This document shows positions 7,723 through 18,100 of a DNA stretch of 59,827 nt, piece after piece; within the stretch, counting starts at the first letter, position 1, and every line of letters begins with the position of its first letter. The translations under genes were made by a program, and so were the position numbers. The DNA lies in the NCBI GenBank assembly GCA_018814885.1, contig JAHIYU010000139.1, positions 1 through 59,827 of the forward strand, written 5' to 3'. The notes beneath the pieces were generated by a model. The model searched no databases and was not told the DNA's origin. It saw only the letters and a list, made by a program, of their open reading frames with translations. The DNA comes from a bacterium. GTDB taxonomy: Bacteria > Krumholzibacteriota > Krumholzibacteriia > LZORAL124-64-63.

Positions 7723-9420
7723 TCACTTGAGCAGGACGACCTTGGCCGAAGCGAAAGCGCCCCCGACGCGCAGTTTCAGCAGATACGGTCCCGCGGGCAC
7801 AACTCGTCCGGCGTCGTCGCGGCCACGCCAGACGACCGCGGAGTCTCCCGCCGGCGCGGCGCCGCTGAACAAGCTGCGGACGTGGCGCCCGTCGGCCGCG
7901 TAGACGTCCAGCGCGACCTCGGCCGGGCGGTCGAGACTGAAGCGGATCTCCGTGGCCGGATTGAAGGGATTCGGCGACGGCGGCAGCAGCTGCGCTGCGG
8001 GAATCGCTATCCGCAGCACGGCCGTGGGCGGATCCTGGTCATAACGTATCGTGCAGTAGTCGAGATCGATCATGGTTCGCGCAGAGCCGCCGGTCACGAA
8101 CACGGCGTTTTCATGGACCAGCACCGCGACGGGATTGTCGGTACCCAGGCCCGGACCGTTGTAGGTCTCCTCCCACACGAACATGCCGTGGGTGTTGAGC
8201 TTGCGCGTGCAGAAGATGTACTCGCCCGCATCCGTCCGCTGTCCGCTGACGTAGACGTTGAGCTGCGGGTCGGTGGCGACTGCGTGCGCATAGTCGTTCC
8301 CCGGGCTGACCCGGTGGTCCGTCCACTGCAAAGCGCCGTCGGGATCGTACTTCAGGGTCATGTAGTCCACGCCGTTTTCGTCGTGCGCCACAGTGCCGGT
8401 CACGATGACGTTGTCCAACGCGTCCACGGTCAGGGCCAGACCGCTATCCGTGAAGTAGGATATGATCTCGTCGTCCGAGGGTCCGTCGTAGCGTCTCACC
8501 CACAGGCGGTCGCCGTCCGGGTCGTACTTGATGGTACAGATGTCGTAGGCGGTGGCCACGCTCGACGAGCCGCCGGTGACGACGACGTTGCCCGCGCCGT
8601 CCAGGACGATGTCCGTGGCGGAGTCGAAGTCGTCTTCCACGGGCATGAGCGTGCCGTTGTAGGTGTCGGACCACAGCAGTGCGCCGGACGGACCGTAGCA
8701 CAGGGTGCAGTAGTCCAGGCCCGTGCCGGGACATCTCGAGCGACCGGTCAGGTAGGCGTGGCCCGCGTCGTCTACCGCCAATCCCGTCGGGCGGTCCTCG
8801 CCGTGGGCCGACCCGTCGAAGGTGCGGGCCCAGAGCAGCACGCCGTCCGGATCATACTTGAGCAGCAGGAAATCGTAGCTGTTCACGATGTCCTCGTGCG
8901 TGCCCGCCAGGTAGACGTTGTCCACCCCGTCCACACCGACGAACAGGCCCAGAACGTGGTAGTCGATCGTATCGGTGGCGGTCCCGGGGAAACGGGACAC
9001 CCATTGCTCCACGCCGTAGCGATCGTACTTGGCCAAGGCGGCGTCCCAGAGATTCGCATCGCTGCCGGGTCGCGACCCGATGGAGGAGAGGGCCACGACC
9101 ACGTCGCCGGCATGATCGATCGCTATGTCGTGGCCCTCGTCCGTGTTGTCGCCGGGGCCGTTGTAGCGGGCGCACCACCGCTGCGGACCGTCGTTGGCAT
9201 ACTTGATCGTACAGACATCGAGCCCGAGACCGATGTCGAAGTTCGAGGCGCCGGTCACGTACACGTGGCCGGAGTCGTCGACGGCCATGGCCGTGGGCAT
9301 GTCGTTCAGGTTGGCGGCGTCGAAGCGCTGGACCCAGGTCTCATCGGTCGCCGACGACGTCGATGGTGGGATGACAACGAGCATGAAAGCGAACACCAGG
9401 GCACCGAGCCGTTCCCCCAT
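7723..9420 (-). CDS. Exported SBBP-repeat beta-propeller protein with FlgD-like sorting tail
   Basis: A 565-residue protein. A signal peptide (LGALVFAFMLVVIPPSTSSA) is followed by about eight SBBP-type propeller repeats (residues 30-470). Their signature is a buried aromatic and a recurring VYVTG / CTIKYDPDG / LLW pattern every 50-55 residues, as in SBBP proteins. The last 80 residues form the FlgD-like module (NPFNPATEIRFSLDRP...GRDDAGRVVPAGPYLLKL), ending KVVLLK. A surface role is likely; the ligand is unknown. The start at 9420 has GGGAGG six bases upstream and removes a poorly supported 22-residue extension. DNA of the tail module is nearly identical in places to that of the next gene upstream (36 identical bases at 7954-7989 and 9742-9777). 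Confidence 0.85.
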   Translation of the reverse strand: MGERLGALVFAFMLVVIPPSTSSATDETWVQRFDAANLNDMPTAMAVDDSGHVYVTGASNFDIGLGLDVCTIKYANDGPQRWCARYNGPGDNTDEGHDIAIDHAGDVVVALSSIGSRPGSDANLWDAALAKYDRYGVEQWVSRFPGTATDTIDYHVLGLFVGVDGVDNVYLAGTHEDIVNSYDFLLLKYDPDGVLLWARTFDGSAHGEDRPTGLAVDDAGHAYLTGRSRCPGTGLDYCTLCYGPSGALLWSDTYNGTLMPVEDDFDSATDIVLDGAGNVVVTGGSSSVATAYDICTIKYDPDGDRLWVRRYDGPSDDEIISYFTDSGLALTVDALDNVIVTGTVAHDENGVDYMTLKYDPDGALQWTDHRVSPGNDYAHAVATDPQLNVYVSGQRTDAGEYIFCTRKLNTHGMFVWEETYNGPGLGTDNPVAVLVHENAVFVTGGSARTMIDLDYCTIRYDQDPPTAVLRIAIPAAQLLPPSPNPFNPATEIRFSLDRPAEVALDVYAADGRHVRSLFSGAAPAGDSAVVWRGRDDAGRVVPAGPYLLKLRVGGAFASAKVVLLK

Positions 9421-9510
9421 GATCAACCTCCCGGCTGGAGTCGTGCAGATAATGAACATACAAATCCATCGTATGCGGATCCGCAAGAGGTCATCGGCGC
9501 AGACGGCGGT

Positions 9511-12500
9511 CTACTTCACGAGGAGGATCTTGGTCGCGCACCCGGGCCCGCTACCGTCCAGCCGCACCAGGTAGAGCCCGGCCGGCACCGCACGTCCGGC
9601 GTCGTCGCGGCCGCGCCAGGTGCAGGACGACACGCCCGCGAGCGCCAGTCCTCGGTGCAGCGTCCGGACATGACATCCGTCGGCCGCGTAGACGTCCAGT
9701 TCGACCGATATCGGGCGGTCGAGAACAAAGCGGATCTCCACGGCCGGATTGAAGGGATTCGGCGACGGCGGCAGCAGACGGGCGAGGACCGTCGCGGCCG
9801 GCGGCGCAGCCTCCGGCGCGGCGGTGACGTCGTCGCCCGCGCCCAGGACCGTACGGAAGGCGAAGGCGCCGTCGCCGGACAGTTCCGTCTCCTCGGTCAG
9901 GGCCAGGTCGCGGCGATCCCAACCGGCGTGCAGGGGCGCAGCCACGAACGCCGCGTCGTCGTAGAGCAGCGTCACGGACGACGCGCCGGCACCCAGGCGA
10001 TACCAGCTGGACGACGCGGGCGCGGCGCCGTCATACGCGCGGACCAGCTGGCCGGGGCCGCGCAGCAGCAGGGACCACAGGTCGGGATTGAGGCCCAGCC
10101 GCAGGTACAGATCTCCGCTCACGCTCTCGTTCACCAGGGTCGCCAGCGTGTCGGAGCCGGCGTTCAGGGTGTGGGTCAACTGGATCAGGCCGTCGGGCGA
10201 CGCGAAGCCCAGCCCGCCCGACAGCAGCGATGGCGTGAAGATATCGTCGGCGTAACCGCCGTTCATCACCTTGAAGCCCGTGCAGCGCGTGGCGCGGCCG
10301 TCGGCGTACTCCTCCTCGCCCGGGGCCGAGGGATTGGCGAGGGGGTTGCCCAGCAGGAGCACGGCGTCGCCGCGGTCCCGGTCGTACCGGAAAGCGAGCA
10401 GGCAGCGGCCGCCCCGGTCCTGCCAGAGCAGCCACACGCGGCCGTTGCGCAGGACGAACTCGTCGATCCCGTCGATATCGGCGTCGATCGGCCAGGCGGC
10501 GGGGGCGGCGAACGGGGGCAGCAGGCCGTCGCGCACGGAGTCGGCCCAGGCCGCGGCCATCGCCAGACCGACCGCGTCGCGGGCGTGGTTCTGCAGGCGC
10601 AATGCCCAGCCGCTCAGGCCGTCCCAGCTCGCGTCGGGGTAGAGCCAGGCGCCGAAACCGTCGCCGTCCTCGTAGTCGGTGTTGTCCTCCTCGTGCCAGG
10701 CGGTCTCGTAGATCATGGCGCTGAAGGCGGCCTCGGCCAGCGCACGCGGACCACCGGCGGACGCGGCGGCCACCGCCGACCAGGCGTCGTGCATCAGGGT
10801 ACCCGGCGAGTTGAGATCGCCGTGGGACGCGCCGCCGGGCAGGCCGGGCCCGTCGGCCTCGGGGCCGACGCCGCGGGCGTGGTAATCGCCCTGCTCGCCC
10901 GAGATCACCGGCACCAGGTCGTAGAAGCTCTGCTCGTTGCCCGTCACGCCGCCCGCGCTGTCGTAGTACCAGTTGTGGTAGCTGTCCTCGCAGGCATGCT
11001 GCAGCCAGTGGTAGGTCATCACGTCGAGGTCGGTGCGGGTGCCCTGCTCGATCACCCAGGTCGACGGATCGGCCAGGGCGCGGTCGGTCATGTCCGCCAG
11101 GGTGACCATCTCGACCCAGGGGTGGTTGGCGAGCCAGCGGACGGTGGCCTGGTACTGGTTGGGGTTGTTGTTGGGCTCCATCTCCCCCGAGACCGCACCG
11201 AAGCTCTTGCCCGCGAGCGCCTCCCAGTCGTCGAAGACCAGCACGAGCTGCGGGTCGCCGCTGGTCGCCTTGTCGATGAGGCTGCGGCGCACGTCCAGGT
11301 GCAGGCCCCCGTCCTGTACCCAGAACTTGGTGCTGTCCTCGCGGTGGTTGATCATCCAGCAGAGCACGCCGTTGATGCGGTGGGCCTTGTGGCGATAGGA
11401 CGGGTCGGGCCACTCGGTCTCGCCGGGATGGAACCAGTGGTGCAGGTGGGCGGCGGCGTCCAGGTAGGTGGCGGCGTAGCCCGCGGCCGGGATGTCGGCG
11501 AAGGTGAGGCCATCCAGGGGCCAGAGACCCGTGGGCAGGGAGCGGATCACGCGCTCGGGCACGTGCATCACCTTGAGATCCGCCGGGACCAGGCCGAAGA
11601 GCGCCGCGTGCAGGCTGTCGGCGACCGCGAAGCTGGCCGCGTTGGCCGGCCCTTCGAAGTAGGGCATGATGTGCTCGGCGAATACGCCGCCGATCAGGGC
11701 GCCGGGACGGTCGTTCTGGTCGGCGTCGGCGAACAGGGCGATCTCGGCGAGCAGGCTCGGACCGTCGCTCGGATCGGACGCGCCGCTGGGCGAGGGCGCC
11801 CAGGCCAGCCCTGACAGCAGCGTGCCGCTGGCGTGGATGTTCAGGGGCACCCCGAAGATGCGGTGGGTGTCCAGGGTTCGGATGAAGCCCGTGCCGCCGG
11901 GGATGCCGGTGTCGCTCTCGGGGTCGTGGACGTGCACGCGCAGGTCGTCGCCGCGGTTGAGCGACTGGTTGCCGTGGGCGATCGAGGCGTACTGGACGCG
12001 GCCGGCGGCGGCGTTGCCGGGGGTGGCTCCGTTGAGCACGCCGTCGGAACACCCCCTGTCGTCGTCGGCGATGGCGTCGGCCAGGTCGCTGCTGCCCGCG
12101 CCGCCGCTGCAGTTGCCCTCGGCGAAGTCCTTGGCGGTCGCCACCTGGTAGAGGATCTCCGACGCGCCGTTCCAGCCCGCCGCGTAGAGCAGCGAGACGG
12201 GGATCGCGCATTCCACGGCGTCGAGTTCGGTGTGCCAGTAGCTTCCGGTGAGCTGCCCGTTCCAGCCGGTGCCGTAACCGCTGTCGTAGAGGTTGTAGGT
12301 CGATCCGGCCACGTCGCCCGCCGCGTAGAGGGCCAGGCAGATCTCCCAGGGCGTGTCGGTCATCACGTCCAGGTAGTCGGGCAGCCAGTCGGCGCCGCCC
12401 AGGGCGCAGTCGATGGCCAGGTACAGGTTGACGTTGCCCTCCCAGCCGGCGTTCAGGTCCAGGAAATCCACGCGCAGGCAGAGCTGGTCGCCTTCGATGC

Positions 12501-12741
12501 GGGTGTAGAAGGCCAGCAGGTCGCGGCCGGCGTCGTGGCCGTCGCCGAAGGTGTGGACGTCGTCGCTGGCGTCGAGGGCGCGCAGGTCGGCGTGGGACCA
12601 GTCCTGGAACTCCTCGTTGTAGGTCAAGCCGGCCAGATCGGTGCCTAGGGCGGGGCCGGGACCGATGGTGATGGCGGGGGCGGGAGGGACAACGAGGAAC
12701 AGAGCAGAAAGGGCGTAGGCATAGATCGTCAAGAATCGCAT
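9511..12741 (-). CDS. Exported GH57-like glycosidase-type protein with FlgD-like sorting tail
   Basis: A 1076-residue protein with a signal peptide (FLTIYAYALSALFLVVPPAPA). An N-terminal beta domain (about 25-250), rich in Trp and Asp, resembles carbohydrate-binding or DOMON-like modules. The middle region resembles GH57 amylase/pullulanase-type enzymes: FDDWEALAG, then PNQYQATVRWLANHPWVEMVTLADM and YHWLQHACEDSYHNWYYDS, where the family has similar YGDNWEK and WIQVVTLDD blocks. The last 80 residues are the FlgD-like module (NPFNPAVEIRF...), ending KILLVK. The GH57 call is from local motifs only; I cannot place the catalytic Glu with certainty. The start at 12741 is chosen for the signal peptide; the ribosome binding site is weak. 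It probably degrades extracellular glucan, by inference. Confidence 0.7.
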   Translation of the reverse strand: MRFLTIYAYALSALFLVVPPAPAITIGPGPALGTDLAGLTYNEEFQDWSHADLRALDASDDVHTFGDGHDAGRDLLAFYTRIEGDQLCLRVDFLDLNAGWEGNVNLYLAIDCALGGADWLPDYLDVMTDTPWEICLALYAAGDVAGSTYNLYDSGYGTGWNGQLTGSYWHTELDAVECAIPVSLLYAAGWNGASEILYQVATAKDFAEGNCSGGAGSSDLADAIADDDRGCSDGVLNGATPGNAAAGRVQYASIAHGNQSLNRGDDLRVHVHDPESDTGIPGGTGFIRTLDTHRIFGVPLNIHASGTLLSGLAWAPSPSGASDPSDGPSLLAEIALFADADQNDRPGALIGGVFAEHIMPYFEGPANAASFAVADSLHAALFGLVPADLKVMHVPERVIRSLPTGLWPLDGLTFADIPAAGYAATYLDAAAHLHHWFHPGETEWPDPSYRHKAHRINGVLCWMINHREDSTKFWVQDGGLHLDVRRSLIDKATSGDPQLVLVFDDWEALAGKSFGAVSGEMEPNNNPNQYQATVRWLANHPWVEMVTLADMTDRALADPSTWVIEQGTRTDLDVMTYHWLQHACEDSYHNWYYDSAGGVTGNEQSFYDLVPVISGEQGDYHARGVGPEADGPGLPGGASHGDLNSPGTLMHDAWSAVAAASAGGPRALAEAAFSAMIYETAWHEEDNTDYEDGDGFGAWLYPDASWDGLSGWALRLQNHARDAVGLAMAAAWADSVRDGLLPPFAAPAAWPIDADIDGIDEFVLRNGRVWLLWQDRGGRCLLAFRYDRDRGDAVLLLGNPLANPSAPGEEEYADGRATRCTGFKVMNGGYADDIFTPSLLSGGLGFASPDGLIQLTHTLNAGSDTLATLVNESVSGDLYLRLGLNPDLWSLLLRGPGQLVRAYDGAAPASSSWYRLGAGASSVTLLYDDAAFVAAPLHAGWDRRDLALTEETELSGDGAFAFRTVLGAGDDVTAAPEAAPPAATVLARLLPPSPNPFNPAVEIRFVLDRPISVELDVYAADGCHVRTLHRGLALAGVSSCTWRGRDDAGRAVPAGLYLVRLDGSGPGCATKILLVK

Positions 12742-12902
12742 ATTGTGTCCAGTGTCATGAGTTCTTGTGGCATGGCAGCGGTTGACGATAAGTATAACAC
12801 AAAAAAATGCGATCGACATCGCCTGGGCAGATTGGAGGATCGGGCGCAACGTATACAATAATGGCATTCGTTTCATATTGAATGTTTGAATTCGGATTGG
12901 GG

Positions 12903-13051
12903 TCACCTGAACAGGTCTTTGATCTCTCCCCAGGACATGTCCTCGTTACTCATCGACACATCGGAAAAGGGCTCGAAGAGCACGTAACCGAACTCGGCCG
13001 GGTCATCGTGGCCGTCCAGGATCCGCGCCGCGATTTCCCCGGGATCCGACG
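12903..13051 (-). pseudogene. Orphan 3' end duplicate of the beta-helix gene, including its WG tail
   Basis: Directly behind the stop of the beta-helix gene, a second, diverged copy of its last 48 codons follows in tandem. It runs from SDPGEIAARILDG to NEDMSWGEIKDLFR and a TGA at 12903, and it has no start. Compared with the complete gene it shows both silent and replacement differences (KALFK against KDLFR, PVGNEDM against SMSNEDM). It is therefore not a fresh duplication; more likely it is the leftover end of a paralog fused by recombination within the shared ACGTCGGATCC at both junctions. Confidence 0.75.
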
Positions 13052-14185
13052 TTATTTGAACAAAGCCTTGATTTCTCCCCAGGACATATCCTCATTGCCC
13101 ACCGGCACGTCAGAAAATGGCTCGAATATCACGTACCCGAGTTCGGCGGGATCATCGTGGCCGTCCAGGATCCGAGCCGCGATTTCCTCGGGATCCGACG
13201 TACCCCAATAGTTGTTACGGAAGTCCAACTCTACCAGCCCGGAATAATATCCGTATGCGCGCACAAAATCCCCATCGGAGAAGATGTGGTTGCCCGTGAA
13301 CGTCACCTGGGAATTGAGCATGGCTATGGCCTGTTGAGAAGCGCCTCTGAGTATGTTGCCGCTGCCGATCATAGTCGTTGACAGTTCTAGGTGAATACAC
13401 CACGAATGACGAGTCCCATCAAGTATATTGTCATAGATCTCATGGTTTCCGGAGCTAAGCAGTATAAGACGGCTATAGCTATCCCAGAACGAACAACCGG
13501 TGACTCGTCCAGAACCACCTTCGAAGTAGACCTTGCTGTCACTAAAAGAACAGTCCTGGACAATTACACCAGACATCCCTTGAGAATAAACACCCGTATT
13601 AGTGTCGCTACTAAAGGTGCAATCTCTTATCACTGGATTGGCACATGGCGGAAAAAGCCTGATTCCGTTCCAGTTATCGGCGAATTCGCAACTCTCGATC
13701 AACGCCCAATCCGACGTGCCAAAGAGTAGGCCCGCATGTCCATCACATCCTCGCAACCGGCAATTTCTAATCTGAAAGGTTTCCGGAAATAGATGTACAC
13801 CATCTACCAGATTCTCGATGGTAAGGTCCTCCACTACTAGATCACCCACCATCGGCCAGTTGACAATCCCCCGCCAGCCGTCGTCTGACATGTCCCCGGG
13901 CACGGCCGGGCCGATGATCGTCTCATCACGTCCCGCACCGACGAGCGTCAGGTCGATGCCGGGCACATTTACACATGCTAGCCACGATACATAAGGCGTC
14001 TCGAAAGGCACCAGATCGTCATAACGCCCCGGACCGATCAGGATCGAATCGCCACTCACCGATGCGTTCACCGCATCCTGGATCTTCGTGTAGTCTCCGC
14101 TGCCGTCCTTCTCCACGCGCCAAGTCACAGCAAACGCAGACACCGCCAGGAACAAGCTGACCGCTATGATCACCGAGATCCTCAT
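13052..14185 (-). CDS. Exported right-handed parallel beta-helix protein with C-terminal WG tail
   Basis: A 377-residue protein with a signal peptide (ISVIIAVSLFLAVSAFA). It opens like pectate-lyase-fold proteins with VEKDGSGDYTKIQDAVNA and a SILIGPGRY coil. Repeated coils follow: LTLVGAG, LVVEDLTIENL, FQIRNCRLRGC, ALIESCEFADN, PVIRDCTFSSD and VIVQDCSFSDS, typical of PbH1 repeats. Such proteins often bind or cleave polysaccharide, but no catalytic site is evident. It ends with NEDMSWGEIKALFK, the short tail shared with three other exported proteins, and has no FlgD-like module. The DNA is visibly less GC-rich than most of the window. Behind the stop lies a diverged duplicate of its 3' end. 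Confidence 0.85.
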   Translation of the reverse strand: MRISVIIAVSLFLAVSAFAVTWRVEKDGSGDYTKIQDAVNASVSGDSILIGPGRYDDLVPFETPYVSWLACVNVPGIDLTLVGAGRDETIIGPAVPGDMSDDGWRGIVNWPMVGDLVVEDLTIENLVDGVHLFPETFQIRNCRLRGCDGHAGLLFGTSDWALIESCEFADNWNGIRLFPPCANPVIRDCTFSSDTNTGVYSQGMSGVIVQDCSFSDSKVYFEGGSGRVTGCSFWDSYSRLILLSSGNHEIYDNILDGTRHSWCIHLELSTTMIGSGNILRGASQQAIAMLNSQVTFTGNHIFSDGDFVRAYGYYSGLVELDFRNNYWGTSDPEEIAARILDGHDDPAELGYVIFEPFSDVPVGNEDMSWGEIKALFK

Positions 14186-14237
14186 GCAAGCTCTCCAATC
14201 GGAGGTAGGGGCGGCGCCACTCCCTCCACGTCCGTCC

Positions 14238-15125
14238 TCACCTCACCAGCAGCATCCGCTGCGTCAATTCCCGTCCATCTGCTTTCAGGCGAGCCAAGTA
14301 CAGCCCGCTCGCCGTACTGCGGTCGTCGTCGTCGCGGCCACTCCACACCACCACATGCGAGCCAGCCGAGTAGGGACCTTCGGCCAGTGTCGACACTTTA
14401 CGGCCCCGCAGGTTATAGACCGAAAGATCGATCCGACACGCTCGCTCCAGTGAGAACCGCAGCGTCGCCATAGGATTGAACGGATTCGGTGTAGGCGCCA
14501 GCAGCTCGGTGCGCAGGGGCACTGATTCCTCGTCCACTGCCAGATTCTTTCCCCCGGTCCGCTCCAGACGTGTCGTCGTCGTTCCCGCCTCGACCAGCAC
14601 CGGTTCGACCGCCAGGCGGTAATCCGGATGCAGCGGCAGCCACGCCTCTCCATCCAGGCTCAACCACGCTCCGGGACCCCCGGGTTCGTACTTGTAGCCG
14701 ATCCCGGCGCCGCCGCCGGTCCCGTCCTGCTCATACACGCTGCCCAGGGGCAGTTGGAACAGCACGTAGAGGCCGTCCTCAACACTCGCCACCTCTTCGG
14801 TAAACGTCTGACCGCACCACTGCAAAGAGCCGCCTGTCACGTTTTCCGCCAGCAACATGGCCGATTGCGAAGAACCGGGATTCTCTTGGCCACCAGCGGT
14901 CGCCTGCAGCGTCGTAAATTGCGTCGTCATATCGTTATGGTACCACTGCACACCGGCTATGGCCTGGTCATGATCCAGAGGTACCCACACCGCCATGTAA
15001 CTCTGGCCCTGAACAACCGACATTCCGAGCACACCATCCACATCAGCGTTCGCCGGGGCTATCACCGGCAACAGAATGCAAATCATTGTCGCAACGATCT
15101 TACTCCTGGATGATGTGATCATCAT
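14238..15125 (-). CDS. Exported protein of unknown function with FlgD-like sorting tail
   Basis: A 295-residue protein with a signal peptide (KIVATMICILLPVIAPANA). A mature domain of about 180 residues follows, rich in Gly, Gln and aromatic residues with no recognised family. A FlgD-like module (TPNPFNPMATLRFSLERA...GRDDDDRSTASGLYLARL) ends RMLLVR. The start is the first of two adjacent ATGs behind AGGGAGGGGAAG. It overlaps the end of the large BNR/FG-GAP gene by 26 bases and so is likely translated from the same message. Because that upstream protein lacks a sorting module of its own, a functional link between the two is possible but unproven. Confidence 0.75.
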   Translation of the reverse strand: MMITSSRSKIVATMICILLPVIAPANADVDGVLGMSVVQGQSYMAVWVPLDHDQAIAGVQWYHNDMTTQFTTLQATAGGQENPGSSQSAMLLAENVTGGSLQWCGQTFTEEVASVEDGLYVLFQLPLGSVYEQDGTGGGAGIGYKYEPGGPGAWLSLDGEAWLPLHPDYRLAVEPVLVEAGTTTTRLERTGGKNLAVDEESVPLRTELLAPTPNPFNPMATLRFSLERACRIDLSVYNLRGRKVSTLAEGPYSAGSHVVVWSGRDDDDRSTASGLYLARLKADGRELTQRMLLVR

Positions 15126-18100
15126 CTTCCCCTCCCTTGGCACAGAAGGACGCACTGAACGAACGGCTGGCCGTGTTGTATTGCGTGTATTCCGGCGTAT
15201 TCGTCTCGCTCATAACTTCGTATACATAGTTGCCGGGCAAGCATGCCGTACCGCTGATGGAAAAACTGTGCCAGTAACTGCCGTCGTAATTGCGCCCCGT
15301 GGTTGCGGTTACGTTCGCATCTGCGGGAGCGTATGTAATCGTCGTCGAGTTCGGGAACGTGATCGACACACGATCCAGGTCCGGCACAAAGCTGCACGCG
15401 GTAGTCCATTGGATCTCCCAGTGCAACTTGCGGTTTGGCAAGACAAATACCTGATGGTGCAGGCTGTCCGCGATCACCGTGGGGTCTGTCTCATCTACGA
15501 TTTCCACGACTGTACCAATTTCACCGGGCTGGAACTCGTTCGTCTGGACGAACCCGCCCGGCCAGCGAGTTCTGACTGTGACCGCTTCGGTGTGATCGCC
15601 CAATCCGAAACGTAGCGAGTTGCTCATCTGCCCGCCAAGCCCGCTGCCCCCGTCGACAAACAGGGTCGTGGAATCGTCGTCCGCTATCACGGTCACCACC
15701 GCACCGATCCCCGAGCGGTTGTTCGCGCCCGACAGAACATTGAGGCGCACGCCCAGCCGGCTGGCCAGCGGCGTCTCATCGCCATCCGGGGCTGTCGCCG
15801 AGTAGTAGAATGACTGGTCGGCGAGCGGTCGTCCCAAATACAGGTCCATGTCCCCATCGCCGAGGAAGTCCGTCGCCGCCAAGCCCGATACACTTTGCTC
15901 TAAATCACCCACGCCGGTGATATCCGTGACATCCTCGAAATATGGGGCATGACCCGCGGGGACACGGCTGCCTGCATTGCGCAACAGATGCACTCCGTAG
16001 GGCGGCAGATCGGTCGTTTCATCCGCGACCACCAGTAGATCGATCCAACCGTCTAGATCGAAATCCAGTGGCCTCAGATCGGTCACCGGACCAGTCGGTG
16101 GCAGAAGCGCTGTCGATTCGTAGAACGTACCCGGCTCTACCGGGTTGTTCAGGAACAGGCGCGGCCTTGTTTCCGAAGTCGCGCCCTCAGGGCGAACCGC
16201 TGCCGCCAGATCCGGCAGGCCGTCGCGGTTCACATCTGCCCACACGGCTGCATCCACCCTGCCCAACTCGATCCCCGGGAATCGCGTCGAGAACTCGTCA
16301 GGGTACAAAGCATTGGTTCGGTGATATAGGTGTGTTTCCGACGGATCGCCGAGCGAGGGAACGAAAACATCGAGAAGGCCATCACGGTCGATGTCCACCC
16401 AGCTCACCGACGAGACCGTGACCGGCGCCGTTTCTGAACCCTGGAAGATCGACCATATCGGCGTAAACCCGGCACCGCCCAGCTCCCACACGTTGGCCAA
16501 GAGCAGGAACGGATAGTGAGAGTGCGTTGGTAGGAGGCGCTTCGCACCGCCGGCATCGGCGCGGGTTACCAGCAGGTCGACATTCCCGTCGGCGTTGAAA
16601 TCGCCCCAGCTCCCCGCCCAGCTCTTATGCAGCCAGTACTCGGTCTGGCCTTCCATTTCCCAGTTCAGCTGCGGGCCGATGTTCTCGAAGAGGGGAGGAT
16701 CTGCTCCGGCCCCCTTGTTGCGTAGCAACATAGGGTGATCCTCGTGCGCCACGAATATGTCGATGTTGCCGTCGTTGTCAAAGTCTGCGGCGGCACTGCC
16801 GCGGGCGTCTGACAGATTATTGATATCAGCATTGAATGCGTCTGTGACTCTCTCGAATCCTGGCGCGCCATGTGAAGCTTCACCCGTGTTTCTGTAGAGT
16901 TGTGGTGGGCCGTTCTGAAGGGTCAAGAAGAGGTCCTCGTCACCGTCGTTGTCGTAATCGAGCGTAATCGCGCTGTAGGGCACGCCCGGGTAGTCGAGCC
17001 CAGTCACATGCTCCGACTTGTTCACGTACTTCGCCGCCGGTGGCGGCGCCGGTGGTGGAGGCACCTGTGCGTAGTAGAGCCCCTGTCCAAAGGTGCCGAT
17101 CACGAGCTGCCCGGTCACATAGGGATTGAAAGCAATGTCTTCGACTACGATGCCTTCGGCCATAGTGTTCGCGAATTCATAGGTCCATACGGGATGATCG
17201 GGGTCCGTCATATCGAGCTTCCACAAGCCCGTGTACTCATGCAGGCAGCCGACATTAGAGAGCTCCGGTAACGCCGTGCCCTTGAGATTGATGCCGAGAA
17301 AGACGATATGATCATCATACGGTGAATAGACCAGCGTTTCGACCTGCGGAGATTTGCTCGTGAAATCAGCGAGCTCAACAGGCATATCAAATACCGCCCA
17401 GACCATATCGTTCACATCGGCTGCATCCGCGTTCTCGGTACGATAGATCGTTGCCGCTGCATCAGGTGCAGGGCTATGAGGACTGACACCAAACATCAAG
17501 ACCTTGCCGGATACGCTTGCCGCCAACTCGTGGATATGATACGTTCCTGCAGGGAATGCCGGCTGGGGAGTAACTTGCACCCAGCTAGTCGAGTTGACAC
17601 TGTCGAGCCTGTAGAGTTCGGCACCATAGCCCGTCGCAGCGAAAAGACGCCCGGTCGCCGGTACATATTCCAGATCCATTGCCATCTCTGTGATGATGTC
17701 CAGATCCAGATCCTTCGTGAACGCCAGGTTTTCCTCTGCCGTCGAGATGACCCATTGCTCCATACTATAGTTCCATTCGCCGCGTACGACGCCGTAGTGC
17801 CCGACATCAGCGATCTCGTAGTTGTAAGTGGCGAACCAAATATCGGCCGTCGTCATTTCGAGGTCATAGATACCAACTTTGTGCCCTACTACATCAGCGA
17901 TCGACTCATCTATCCATCCTCCAGGAGGATCACCCAGCAAAGCATTGCTAATGTAGATCGTTTCGTCTGCTTTGTTGACCCCGACAACTGCCAGGAGGAG
18001 CTCGCCTCCGCCATGCCAGTCAGGCCATACTTCGACATTACTAGAGCTGTGATGATCATCGGGAATCGGATGTATTTTCCAAGCTTCGTGTGAGTTGCGC

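Noticed and set aside
7498..11814. Very long open frame on the plus strand (over 1400 codons) across the SBBP and GH57-like genes
   Set aside because: It is antisense to two well-supported genes with signal peptides and FlgD-like tails. Its translation is rich in His, Arg, Val and Gly with no domain, as expected of antisense frames in GC-rich DNA.
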